NCBI GenBank assembly: GCA_017460915.1
Contig: JAFUAA010000048.1
Coordinates: forward strand, 1-64,000
Direction: 5' to 3'
Length of the DNA stretch: 64,000 nt
Source: Bacteroidales bacterium
Lineage (GTDB): Bacteria; Bacteroidota; Bacteroidia; Bacteroidales; F082
Shown here: positions 1 through 7,633 of the stretch, one piece after another
Layout: every line of letters begins with the position of its first letter
Numbering within the stretch: position 1 is the stretch's first letter
The notes under the pieces: generated by a model
Databases searched by the model: none
Told to the model about the DNA's origin: nothing
What the model saw: only the letters and a program-made list of their open reading frames with translations
Translations under genes and position numbers: made by a program

Positions 1-143
1 AACCGCTCTATCAGCCCTACGCGCTTCATTCGTTGGTACACCTCTTTATATGAAGTGCCCAACATTCGGGCGGTGGTTTCAATACAAGTGGCCACGAAAG
101 TCATAACCACCTGCGTCCTCGATATTTCAACAACATTCTTCAT
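1..143 (-). CDS. DUF3791-like small protein (partial, C-terminus outside window)
   Basis: Reading leftward from an ATG at 143, about 47 residues are open to the window edge, starting MKNVVEISRTQVVMTF. The pattern of a hydrophobic helix with a Cys (VATCIETTARML), then a SYKEVYQRM-type helix and GLIER, resembles the DUF3791 family. That family is often encoded next to DUF3990 proteins, which resemble ADP-ribosyltransferases; no such partner is visible because the window ends here. A good Bacteroidota -7 box lies just upstream and supports the start. The family call is from recollection of the pattern, and the function is unknown. Confidence 0.5.
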   Translation of the reverse strand, partial: MKNVVEISRTQVVMTFVATCIETTARMLGTSYKEVYQRMKRVGLIER

Positions 144-160
144 AATACGACATTCAAGTG

Positions 161-168
161 CAAAGATA
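161..168 (-). promoter_or_regulatory. -7 box for the DUF3791-like gene
   Basis: The minus strand reads TATCTTTG followed by CA, matching the Bacteroidota TAnnTTTG element, about 18 bases upstream of the ATG at 143. Confidence 0.6.
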
Positions 169-292
169 CATTTTCTTTTTGAGATGGGAAGATGTTTTGC
201 GAAAACAACAATGATGGGGAAGTCTTTTTTCAGAAATAGAAAGCAAAATCCAAAATAGGAAAAATAACGTTCTGAAAAGCTACATCACTTAA

Positions 293-322
293 GCAATCCG
301 ATCGCAGGCTTGGGTTGCGGAT
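293..322 (+). repeat. Degenerate copy of the dispersed hairpin repeat
   Basis: AATCCG, a shortened loop, and GCAGGCTTGGGTTGCGGAT are recognisable, but the CAACTCAGGC part of the left arm is missing. It lies between two divergent genes, where a terminator would have no obvious use. A further AAATCCG/CGGATTT pair at about 355-393 may be another eroded hairpin. Confidence 0.6.
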
Positions 323-397
323 GGTTCATTATGCCCCCAGAGAATTTTATACAAAAAAATCCGTAAAATAGGTAATTCTTTTTCTGCGGATTTCTTG

Positions 398-405
398 TAT
401 TTTTG
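398..405 (+). promoter_or_regulatory. -7 box for the CMD-cupin lipoprotein gene
   Basis: TATTTTTG followed by CA matches TAnnTTTG and lies about 48 bases before the ATG at 453. Confidence 0.65.
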
Positions 406-452
406 CACGGACATAATTTATTGGACGATGTGGCTTTTGAAATGATCGAACT

Positions 453-1562
453 ATGAATAAAAAGATTTTGATTCTCGCCGCGGCAGTCGTAATGATGGCT
501 TCTTGCGGCAGCAAAACGGAAACGAAAAAAGAGATGAATACATTGAGTTTCAACAACGAGCAGGCAGTCTGTATGTCAGCCATCGCCTGCAACGAGGCCA
601 AAGCCGACTATGCGGCCTTGAGCCAAGCCCTCAACGAAGGATTAGATGCTGGCCTGACCGTCAGCCAAGTGAAGGAAGCCCTTTCGCAACTCTACGCTTA
701 CACGGGTTTCCCGCGCTCGTTGAACGCCCTCGGCACCTTGCAAAAGGTGTTGGAGCAACGCCAAAACGAAGGCAAAACCACCCTCGAAGGCGAGGACGCC
801 ACGCCGTTGCCGAGCGATTACGACGCCTTGAAGCAAGGCACCGAAGTGCAGACACAGGTGAGTGGTCGCGCCTTTGATTATGCCTTCTGTCCCGCCGAGG
901 ATTACTATCTGAAAGCCCATCTTTTCGGCGATATCTTTGCCCGTGACAACCTCACCTTCGCCGACCGCGAACTTATCACCGTCAGCGCGCTGAGCGGACT
1001 GGAGAATGTGATGCCGCAGTTGCAGGCACATGTGCGCGGTGCCTTGAATATGGGCGTGAGCGAAGCCCAGCTTCGTGCCATTCCCGATGCCCTCGAAGCC
1101 AAAGGCTTGCTTTCTGAAGCGCAACGAACCCGCGCCGCCATCGCCACGGCGGTGGACGGCAAGACCGATGTCGCCTACTCGTCGTCGGTGTGGCCACTCG
1201 GCGAGCCGAATACGGCCTTTGCACAATATTTCGTTGGCAACAGCTACCTCGCCATCCTCGACCAAAGCGGCTTGTGCAACGTCACCTTCGAGCCAGGATG
1301 CCGCAACAACTGGCACATCCACCACGGCGCGGTGCAGATGCTGGTCTGCGTGAGCGGTCGCGGCTGGTATCAGGAATGGGGCAAGGAGCCTGTCGAGCTG
1401 AAGCCTGGCGTGGTCATCGCCGTCCCCGAGGGCGTGAAGCACTGGCACGGCGCTGCCAAGGACAGTTGGATGCAACACCTCACCTACCACACCAACGTGC
1501 AGCCTGGCAACAGCACGGAATGGCTGGAAGCGGTTGGGGATGATCAATACTCAGCACTTTGA
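453..1562 (+). CDS. Carboxymuconolactone decarboxylase-cupin fusion lipoprotein
   Basis: The 369-residue protein starts with a lipoprotein signal (lipobox MASC, Cys about residue 18) and a short polar linker. Two carboxymuconolactone-decarboxylase (AhpD-like) domains follow at about residues 40-110 and 135-215, then a cupin domain at about 265-350 with HIHHG and KHWHGA metal-ligand motifs. Proteins of this arrangement are usually annotated as CMD/cupin oxidoreductases of unknown substrate; a role in thiol or quinone redox chemistry is inferred. A Met at base 534 sits exactly where a cytosolic homologue would begin. The next gene, 27 bases downstream, encodes a flavodoxin-like lipoprotein, suggesting a two-gene redox operon. 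Confidence 0.85.
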   Translation: MNKKILILAAAVVMMASCGSKTETKKEMNTLSFNNEQAVCMSAIACNEAKADYAALSQALNEGLDAGLTVSQVKEALSQLYAYTGFPRSLNALGTLQKVLEQRQNEGKTTLEGEDATPLPSDYDALKQGTEVQTQVSGRAFDYAFCPAEDYYLKAHLFGDIFARDNLTFADRELITVSALSGLENVMPQLQAHVRGALNMGVSEAQLRAIPDALEAKGLLSEAQRTRAAIATAVDGKTDVAYSSSVWPLGEPNTAFAQYFVGNSYLAILDQSGLCNVTFEPGCRNNWHIHHGAVQMLVCVSGRGWYQEWGKEPVELKPGVVIAVPEGVKHWHGAAKDSWMQHLTYHTNVQPGNSTEWLEAVGDDQYSAL

Positions 1563-1589
1563 ATAATCAACAAATAAAACACCATTACA

Positions 1590-2141
1590 ATGAAGAAACA
1601 CATCATGATTTTGGCGGCCATTTTGGGCATCAGCCTGACGGCCTGCTCGCAAGGAAACAACAAGAAAGAAAACAAACAAGCAACACAAACAACAGAAACA
1701 CAGGAGAACAAGGAAATGAAGACACTGGTAGTTTACTTCTCGGCCACGGGAACCACCAAGGCCGCCGCACAACGCCTGGCGAAAGAAAAGAACGCCGACC
1801 TTTACGAAATCACGCCCGAAGTGCCCTACACCGACGCCGACCTCAATTGGCGCGACAAGCAGAGCCGCTCCACCAAGGAGATGACGGACAAGAGCTCGCG
1901 CCCCGCCATCGCTGGCCGTTGCGAGAACATCGCCGACTACGACGTGGTTTGGATCGGCTTCCCCGTGTGGTGGTACACCGCCCCCACCATCATCAACACC
2001 TTCATCGAGGCCCACGACCTGAGTGGCAAGACCTTGTGCGTCTTCGCCACCAGCGGCGGCAGCGGCGTGAGCGGCTCGGCCAACGACCTCAAGAAAGCCT
2101 ATCCGCAATACACTTGGGGTGAGAGCCGTTTGATGAACTAA
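1590..2141 (+). CDS. Flavodoxin-like lipoprotein
   Basis: A 183-residue protein with a lipoprotein signal (lipobox LTAC) and a Gln/Thr/Lys-rich linker to about residue 42. A flavodoxin fold then begins at an internal Met (base 1716) with MKTLVVYFSATGTT, the FMN phosphate-binding loop. The GFPVWWYTAPTI segment and the GSGVSGS segment are typical of the Flavodoxin_4 group. It probably binds FMN and carries electrons or reduces quinones. Its location outside the inner membrane is inferred from the signal and is unusual for a flavodoxin. It lies 27 bases after the CMD-cupin gene and is followed by a hairpin terminator. Confidence 0.85.
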   Translation: MKKHIMILAAILGISLTACSQGNNKKENKQATQTTETQENKEMKTLVVYFSATGTTKAAAQRLAKEKNADLYEITPEVPYTDADLNWRDKQSRSTKEMTDKSSRPAIAGRCENIADYDVVWIGFPVWWYTAPTIINTFIEAHDLSGKTLCVFATSGGSGVSGSANDLKKAYPQYTWGESRLMN

Positions 2142-2178
2142 ACGCTTGCATCGGTATCGCAATATTACAGTGATTTTC

Positions 2179-2212
2179 AAGGCTGTTTTCTGAAAAGAAG
2201 ACGGCCTTTTTA
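2179..2212 (+). terminator. Rho-independent terminator after the flavodoxin gene
   Basis: AAGGC(TGT) pairs with (ACG)GCCTT across an A/G-rich loop and is followed by TTTTTATTAT, 38 bases after the flavodoxin stop. Confidence 0.7.
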
Positions 2213-2243
2213 TTATACCAAGTTTCTACCCATTGACTCCGCA

Positions 2244-2324
2244 ATGCAGCAAGAAGTAATCATAGAAAAAGACTTGTTCAGTTTGGGTTCCGACCGCGTG
2301 GCGGATTATGTGGCGCACATCTAA
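2244..2324 (+). other. Possible 26-codon ORF between terminator and YhcG copy 1
   Basis: An ATG-initiated ORF of 26 codons starts MQQEVIIEKDLF and ends just where the sequence shared with YhcG copy 2 begins (about 2322 here, about 10286 there). It is not recognised. It could be the residual tail of a gene cut by the duplication, or chance. Confidence 0.2.
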
Positions 2325-2361
2325 TAAAAAGTGATAATCTTTCCGAAAACAAAATAATTTG

Positions 2362-2369
2362 TATTTTTG
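2362..2369 (+). promoter_or_regulatory. -7 box for YhcG copy 1
   Basis: TATTTTTG followed by CA, about 45 bases before the ATG at 2414. The surrounding 60 bases are nearly identical upstream of copy 2 and similar upstream of copy 3. Confidence 0.65.
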
Positions 2370-2413
2370 CAAAGTTCAAAACGATAAGACTAATTCGATC
2401 TTGCATAGCATCT

Positions 2414-3430
2414 ATGTTGGAACTTGACAAACACAACAACGAGAACAACTTGCTGGTTTCGCAAGTGGCGCAAATCATTCGCGAAGCGCGACAAACCGCA
2501 TATCGTGCAGTGAATTTCACGATGGTGTTGGCCTATTGGAACATCGGAAAACTCATCGTGGAAGACGAACTGCATTGGGAACGCGCTGACTATGGAAAGG
2601 CCGTGTTGCGCAACCTTTCGCAACGCTTGACCAAAGAGTTTGGCAAAGGCTTTGACGAAAGCAATTTGCGATATATGAGGTTGTTCTACAAGACATTCCC
2701 GATTTGTGACACGCTGCGTCACGAATTGAGTTGGTCGCATTACCGCCGACTCATCAGCGTGGAGAACAGCGATGCCCGGTTGTGGTATATGAACGAAGCC
2801 GCTGATTCGGTTTGGTCAACGCGGCAATTGGACAGACAGATTTCGACATTGTATTACGACCGTTTGCTGGCAAGCCAAAACAAGCAGGTCGTCATCAAGG
2901 AAGCCGAGGAGAAGTTGAAGGCTGTTTCGCCCGAAGATTTCATCAAGGATCCGTATGTGTTGGAATTCCTCAACCTGAAAGACTATCCCGACCTTCGCGA
3001 ATCGGATGTGGAAAAAGGATTGATTAGCAATTTGCAGGACTTCCTTTTGGAACTTGGCAAGGGCTTCTGCTTTGTGGCTCGCCAGAAAAGGATGCGATAC
3101 GACGACGAGGATTTCTATGTGGATTTGGTGTTCTACAACAGCATTTTGAAATGTTATGTGTTGATTGACTTGAAGCTAGGGAAACTGACGCATCAGGATG
3201 TCGGACAAATGGATAGTTACATCCGTATGTTTGACGACTTGATGAAACAACCCGACGACAACCCTACCATTGGACTGATACTTTGCTCTGAAAAGAATGA
3301 AGCCGTTGCCCGCTATTCCGTCTTGAACGATGCCAAACAAATGTTCGCCTCGAAATACAGGCTCACTCTGCCCACCGAGGAGGAACTGCAAGCCGAATTG
3401 ACCGAAGCCCGAAAAACATTGGAGAAATAG
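2414..3430 (+). CDS. YhcG/DUF1016-family PD-(D/E)xK nuclease (intact copy)
   Basis: A 338-residue protein of the DUF1016 (YhcG) family. The N-terminal half is the helical DUF1016_N region, with the AYWNIGKLIVEDE signature at about residues 39-51 and WSHYRRLISVEN at about 108-119. The C-terminal half is the nuclease domain with FYVDLVFYN, then VLIDLKLG, giving D-x(n)-DLK, and DNPTIGLILC. YhcG proteins are frequent neighbours of restriction-modification loci; their cellular role is unsettled. The start at 2414 is supported by the promoter and by conservation in copy 2. The gene is followed, in the same direction, by an AT-rich methyltransferase/endonuclease cargo. Confidence 0.9.
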   Translation: MLELDKHNNENNLLVSQVAQIIREARQTAYRAVNFTMVLAYWNIGKLIVEDELHWERADYGKAVLRNLSQRLTKEFGKGFDESNLRYMRLFYKTFPICDTLRHELSWSHYRRLISVENSDARLWYMNEAADSVWSTRQLDRQISTLYYDRLLASQNKQVVIKEAEEKLKAVSPEDFIKDPYVLEFLNLKDYPDLRESDVEKGLISNLQDFLLELGKGFCFVARQKRMRYDDEDFYVDLVFYNSILKCYVLIDLKLGKLTHQDVGQMDSYIRMFDDLMKQPDDNPTIGLILCSEKNEAVARYSVLNDAKQMFASKYRLTLPTEEELQAELTEARKTLEK

Positions 3431-3532
3431 AAATATAAATAGTTGATTATCAAAATAATAAAATCAAAACAAACAAAGAAAAGTTATTAAACTAACATAT
3501 TATAAATCATAGTGTTTGCTGTTTGTTGGAAT

Positions 3533-3640
3533 AACACTGAAACGTAGGAAATTTCAAAATTACACCGAAAACAGACCGTAAACACCCGCAAAGCGTGGGC
3601 GTTTTGTCTGTGTAATTCGGTTTCCTACGACCGCAGTGTT
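3533..3640 (+). promoter_or_regulatory. Long imperfect hairpin in the leader of the restriction-modification genes
   Basis: AACACTG and CGTAGGAAA on the left pair with TTTCCTACG and CAGTGTT on the right. Inner arms AATTACAC/GTGTAATT and ACAGAC/GTCTGT continue the pairing to a small GCGTGGGC-containing apex. A weak promoter (TAGTGTTTGC at about 3509-3518) lies before it, so it would form in the 5' leader. GCGTGGGC at 3593-3600 can instead pair with GCCCACGC at 3651-3658, giving an alternative fold. A third, direct copy of the left arm (GCACTGTGTTCGTAGGGG) follows at about 3657. It could be a regulatory leader or a small remnant element with inverted ends. Confidence 0.6.
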
Positions 3641-3700
3641 AGGGCAAAATTGCCCACGCACTGTGTTCGTAGGGGACAAATTGCCAAACGCGAAAAAACA

Positions 3701-5161
3701 ATGCGTATGGCAAAGACAGTCAAACAGCACGGACGGGTCTATACTCCCGATTATTTGGTCAAACTTATCCTTGATTTTGGAGGATATGACAATCCTAATC
3801 TATTGGGGAAACATGTCATCGACAACAGTTGCGGCGATGGAGCTTTCCTCAAGGAGATCGTAAAACGATATTGCAGCCAATTCCTTTCAAAGTCCGACGG
3901 TTTGGAAGAATTAAAACGCGAATTGGCATTATATATTCACGGCATTGAATTGGATGCCGAGGAGTGTAAACTATGTGTTCAAAATCTGGATGCTATCGTT
4001 GCGGAATTTGGTCTGTCAAACATCCAGTGGGACATAATCAATGCGGACACCTTGTCGGTTGACAAATATAACGGCAGAATGGATTTTGTCTTTGGCAATC
4101 CGCCGTATGTTCGTGTCCATAACCTTGAAGACAATTATTCTTCTGTCAAGAAGTTCCATTTTGCAGAACAAGGTATGACGGATTTATTCATCGTCTTTTT
4201 CGAGATAGGTTTCAATATGCTTTCAAGAGATGGCGTGATGAGTTTGATTACGCCAAGTTCGTGGTTGACCAGCAAGGCAGGAAGCAATCTTCGAAAATAC
4301 ATCAGACAACATAAGAATTTGTCGGGATTGATTGACTTGGAACATTTCCAGCCATTTGAAGCAACCACCTATATGCTGGTTTCAAGGTTCCAAAGACCGC
4401 AAACCTTTGAAAAGATTGAATATAGCAATTTTGATGGAAACAACCGGACCAAACAATTCCAAAGTTGGCTTTCATTGGAGGAAATAAGCATAGGCGATTG
4501 TTTCTATGTGGCGAATAGTGAGAAACTCGCCGAATTGAGGGGAATAAAAACAGGATCTGCTTACGATTATGTGTCTGTTAAAAACGGTTTCGCGACTTTG
4601 GCAGACAAGGTTTTCATAGGTGATTTCGATTTCACCGAAGGAACAATAAATATTCTCAAAGCCTCAACGGGCAAATGGAGCCGATGTATCTATCCGTATG
4701 ATAATCAAGGGAAACCGTTGCCGTTACACGAGTTTATGAAATATGAAGCGGCTTATCAGCACTTGTTGTCAAATGCTGACAAACTCACAAAAGACAGGGA
4801 CATTGATAGTGATCAATTTTGGTATCTGTTTGGAAGGACGCAAGCATTGAAGGATGTTTCCAAGATGAAATATGCCATCAACACCATCATCAAAGACAAA
4901 GACAGCATTAAACTTGAAAAGGTGCCAGAGGGTAAGGGGCTCTATAGCGGACTATATATCTTGACGGAAATCGGATTCGATGAAATCAGACAACTTATTT
5001 ATTCCGAGGATTTTATAGATTACATCAAATCATTGAAAAACTACAAAAGCGGAGGGTATTACACTTTCGCATCCAAAGATTTAGAACAATACTTGAACTA
5101 CAAAATAAGCGAAAAATATGGACAATCAAGAATTTCTGAAGGTTGTAGGAAACTCTTTTAA
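3701..5161 (+). CDS. N6-adenine DNA methyltransferase of a type II-like restriction-modification system
   Basis: About 486 residues from the ATG at 3701 (another Met follows at 3707); an upstream in-frame start at 3650 would add a region that falls in the hairpin leader, so it was not used. Motif I appears as DNSCGDGAFL at about residue 40 (SAM binding). Motif IV is NPPY at about residue 132, the adenine-methyltransferase catalytic motif. The C-terminal 250 residues probably hold the target-recognition domain. The opening QHGRVYTPDYLV is typical of Eco57I/TaqI-like type II methylases. The last 44 bases overlap the next gene, a putative endonuclease. The region is visibly AT-rich compared with flanking genes, which suggests transfer. 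Confidence 0.85.
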   Translation: MRMAKTVKQHGRVYTPDYLVKLILDFGGYDNPNLLGKHVIDNSCGDGAFLKEIVKRYCSQFLSKSDGLEELKRELALYIHGIELDAEECKLCVQNLDAIVAEFGLSNIQWDIINADTLSVDKYNGRMDFVFGNPPYVRVHNLEDNYSSVKKFHFAEQGMTDLFIVFFEIGFNMLSRDGVMSLITPSSWLTSKAGSNLRKYIRQHKNLSGLIDLEHFQPFEATTYMLVSRFQRPQTFEKIEYSNFDGNNRTKQFQSWLSLEEISIGDCFYVANSEKLAELRGIKTGSAYDYVSVKNGFATLADKVFIGDFDFTEGTINILKASTGKWSRCIYPYDNQGKPLPLHEFMKYEAAYQHLLSNADKLTKDRDIDSDQFWYLFGRTQALKDVSKMKYAINTIIKDKDSIKLEKVPEGKGLYSGLYILTEIGFDEIRQLIYSEDFIDYIKSLKNYKSGGYYTFASKDLEQYLNYKISEKYGQSRISEGCRKLF

Positions 5162-5825
5162 GAAGTTCCTCGAAACGGGCTCTCGTAGCAACGAGAAACT
5201 GAAGATTTTGCACGGAGCAATAGCAAAAGACCTGCGAGAACGCTTGGGAATGGGCTACTCGGTTTGCTCTTTGGGAATCGGAAACGGAAAAGAAGAAAAA
5301 CTCGATGGACGATACATAGACAAAGTGGTTGACATCACTATTAAGCGGGGTCAGAAGTCGATTGCTGGAATTGGCGTAAAATTCGTAATGCAAAACTATT
5401 CCCAAAATTCAAACAACTATTTTGAGAATATGTTGGGTGAAACGGCCAACATACGATGTGCCAATATCCCTTATTTCCAAATCTTTATCATCCCCGATAC
5501 ATTGCCTTATTATAACAAACAAGGTCTGCTTCAAAAATGGGAAGAGTTCACCGTTCACAATGCGATAAAGTACCTTACTTTGTCCGAGGATAACATTCAG
5601 ACCTCTATTCACACACCTACCAAAACCTTATTGTTTGTGGTTCATCTTCCTGAAATCACAAAGCCCATCGCTGACAAATACGATTATGTCGATTATTATG
5701 AAAGCCAGACGGATTTTGTTGTTAGGGAATCATCTGAACGATACGGAAACTTTTCTTCGGCGGTCATCTATAATGACTATGAAGACTTCGCCAACAAAGT
5801 TGTGCATTACATCCAGTTTATGTAG
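5118..5825 (+). CDS. Putative type II restriction endonuclease partner
   Basis: A 235-residue protein whose start overlaps the methyltransferase end by 44 bases in another frame, the usual coupling of a cognate endonuclease. A PD-(D/E)xK-like core can be proposed from VVDITI at about residue 75, followed by GIGVKFV. The acidic residue normally preceding xK is not obvious, so the active site is uncertain. The following QNSNNYFENMLGETANIR-type segment resembles the Asn-rich stretch after the catalytic Lys in some endonucleases such as the PaeR7I/XhoI group; this resemblance is from memory. No specific family is assigned. The role is inferred mainly from context. Confidence 0.65.
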   Translation: MDNQEFLKVVGNSFKKFLETGSRSNEKLKILHGAIAKDLRERLGMGYSVCSLGIGNGKEEKLDGRYIDKVVDITIKRGQKSIAGIGVKFVMQNYSQNSNNYFENMLGETANIRCANIPYFQIFIIPDTLPYYNKQGLLQKWEEFTVHNAIKYLTLSEDNIQTSIHTPTKTLLFVVHLPEITKPIADKYDYVDYYESQTDFVVRESSERYGNFSSAVIYNDYEDFANKVVHYIQFM

Positions 5826-5944
5826 GTCATTACGGTCTTTTCTTTACCTTTACCCTTCTCCACCAAAAGTGAAACAATCCCCGTAAAATGTATAAAAGCA
5901 TTTCCAGTGATTTTTCGTTTTTTTGCAGAAAATACAAAACCGAG

Positions 5945-6007
5945 ATGAACAATGCCGAAATTGCCGACTTGATTGCCGAATGGCTTGAGGAGCATGATTT
6001 GAAATAA
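5945..6007 (+). CDS. 20-residue mini-protein, copy A
   Basis: The ORF reads MNNAEIADLIAEWLEEHDLK and stops. A second copy with the same upstream sequence lies at 13999. About 70 bases upstream (from about 5873) are also shared, including the GCATTTCCAG and TTTTGCAGAAAATA stretches that look like a promoter. Between the copies three codons differ silently and two change the residue, weakly favouring translation. It may be a true small protein or the surviving 5' end of a lost gene. Both copies follow a defence-type module. Confidence 0.4.
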   Translation: MNNAEIADLIAEWLEEHDLK

Positions 6008-6030
6008 AACAGCAAAAAAGCATTCTTTGC

Positions 6031-6070
6031 AAAATCCGCAACTCAGGCGCAGACCGGGATTGCGGATTTT
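6031..6070 (+). repeat. Dispersed hairpin repeat, copy 1
   Basis: AAAATCCGCAA pairs with TTGCGGATTTT, with loop CTCAGGCGCAGACCGGGA, a variant of the usual loop. It lies between convergent transcription units and ends in a T-run, so it could terminate transcription here. Confidence 0.8.
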
Positions 6071-7633
6071 TTATTTCCTCGAAAACACCTTAAAGGCCTT
6101 GCTCATAGTGGGCAGATGGTTCTTGATTTGGGGTTGGTAGCGGCTGGCAAGCAAGATGATTAAAGTAATGATGCCAATCATGGTGGTCGGGCCATACAAA
6201 TTGCGCAAACTCAACATCATGGCGTTTTCCACCACTTCGCTGGCAATGGTGCCGTAGTCGTGGCTTCGGAACGAGACAGCGCTCACTTGCGAACCCAAGC
6301 CGCTGAGGTTTTTGGCCATTTCCATCTTGAACCAATGTCCGCAAAGCGAACTTCCCACCGCCGAGCCTGGCCCGATGCGCACAAAGCCCAAGATGGTCAG
6401 CACTTGGAAACGGTGCTGGAGCGGCACGATGCCCTCGACGTATGTCGTCAGGACGATGAAAATCATCACATGGCCGACTCCATAAAGGAACATCGGCACA
6501 TAAAACGCTTGGATGGGCGTTTGTGGCGTGATGGCAAAAGTCATCATCAAGACATACAGTGTTATGCTTCCTATGCTTATGAAAGTCAGTGGTTTATAGT
6601 TGAAATGCCAGCGGTCGATGGCTTGCACGGAGGAAAAACCACCGAACAAAATTCCCGCCAAAACCCACCATTTCAGATTGGCGATGCTGAGGCTTCCGTA
6701 ATGTAATACTTCCTCGGTGAAGATGTGGTGCAAGATGCTTTCGGTACTCATCATCAGTGCGGCTACAAAAAAGAGTATCAGGATGTTCCAGAGGTTGTGG
6801 TAACGGAAAGCTGGATATTCCAAATAAGGATGCCGATAATGGAACATCCTGTAAACCAGCACGGAAAGTGAGGCGAGAATCACGCCGATGGCGATATGCG
6901 AGTAGGGCGAATGGAACCAGCCGATTTGGTCGCCGTAAACGAAAATGAAGGTGAACGCCATCAAGACAAGTCCCCATAGGAACATACCAATCCAACTGAT
7001 GCCATAAAGCCGGTTGAGCGGCATAAGCCGAATGTCGCGCATCAGCACGAAAACCATCAGAGCCACAAGGAGTTGCAAGCCCATCATCAGATAGTTCATA
7101 TATTGCCAAGACAGGCCGTAAACGACATGGCTGGCCACGATGCCCGACAGTTCGATGCCGCCGAAAACCACCGTGAAAACGATGGCCAAAAAAGGCGCAA
7201 AATTGTAGCGCGGCGACACCTTCATCATGATGGAAGAAAAGCACTCGAACGAGCCCCAAAGTTTCAGGATGCCGAAGATGAAATTGGTGAGGGCCAAAAT
7301 CGGCATAAAGGAGGTATTCAGGCAGATAAGATTGCACAAGACCATTCCCAATGAGACGATGAGCAGGATTTGTTTCGTGGTGAAACGGAATTTGAAGCGA
7401 AACAGCACGGGGAAGGTCACCGTAACGCCAATCATGCCGCAGAAGCCGCAGAAAAGCACATCGTTGGGCGTGAGTGAGGTGGTGGCGGAAATCGGGCCCG
7501 AAAGGCCCATGAAAAGCGCATCCGACATCTGGAAAACAAGCGGGAAAAACAGCGTAATCCAAAAGCGGAGTTTTTCGGGGACGAAGTCCCTATACATCGG
7601 CATAGAGAAGCCTTGTTGTTGATGCTCAGCCAT
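6071..7633 (-). CDS. MFS drug-efflux permease (EmrB-like)
   Basis: A 520-residue polytopic protein with about 14 hydrophobic segments, the size of DHA2-type major facilitator transporters. It is the third gene of a minus-strand operon following a TolC-like channel and an HlyD-like adaptor, with no gap after the adaptor. The three would form an EmrAB-TolC type tripartite pump spanning both membranes. The substrate is not readable from the sequence. No regulator is encoded beside it. Confidence 0.85.
   Translation of the reverse strand: MAEHQQQGFSMPMYRDFVPEKLRFWITLFFPLVFQMSDALFMGLSGPISATTSLTPNDVLFCGFCGMIGVTVTFPVLFRFKFRFTTKQILLIVSLGMVLCNLICLNTSFMPILALTNFIFGILKLWGSFECFSSIMMKVSPRYNFAPFLAIVFTVVFGGIELSGIVASHVVYGLSWQYMNYLMMGLQLLVALMVFVLMRDIRLMPLNRLYGISWIGMFLWGLVLMAFTFIFVYGDQIGWFHSPYSHIAIGVILASLSVLVYRMFHYRHPYLEYPAFRYHNLWNILILFFVAALMMSTESILHHIFTEEVLHYGSLSIANLKWWVLAGILFGGFSSVQAIDRWHFNYKPLTFISIGSITLYVLMMTFAITPQTPIQAFYVPMFLYGVGHVMIFIVLTTYVEGIVPLQHRFQVLTILGFVRIGPGSAVGSSLCGHWFKMEMAKNLSGLGSQVSAVSFRSHDYGTIASEVVENAMMLSLRNLYGPTTMIGIITLIILLASRYQPQIKNHLPTMSKAFKVFSRK

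Noticed and set aside
642-1547. 301-codon minus-strand opening opposite the CMD-cupin gene
   Set aside because: No domain, and it is opposite a clear multi-domain protein; composition effect only. The same applies to large antisense openings at 15708-16730, 25368-26348 and 28492-29433.
3533-3640. Retron-type msr-msd RNA in the restriction-modification leader
   Set aside because: No reverse transcriptase gene is nearby, and the hairpin is adequately described as a leader or small inverted-end element.
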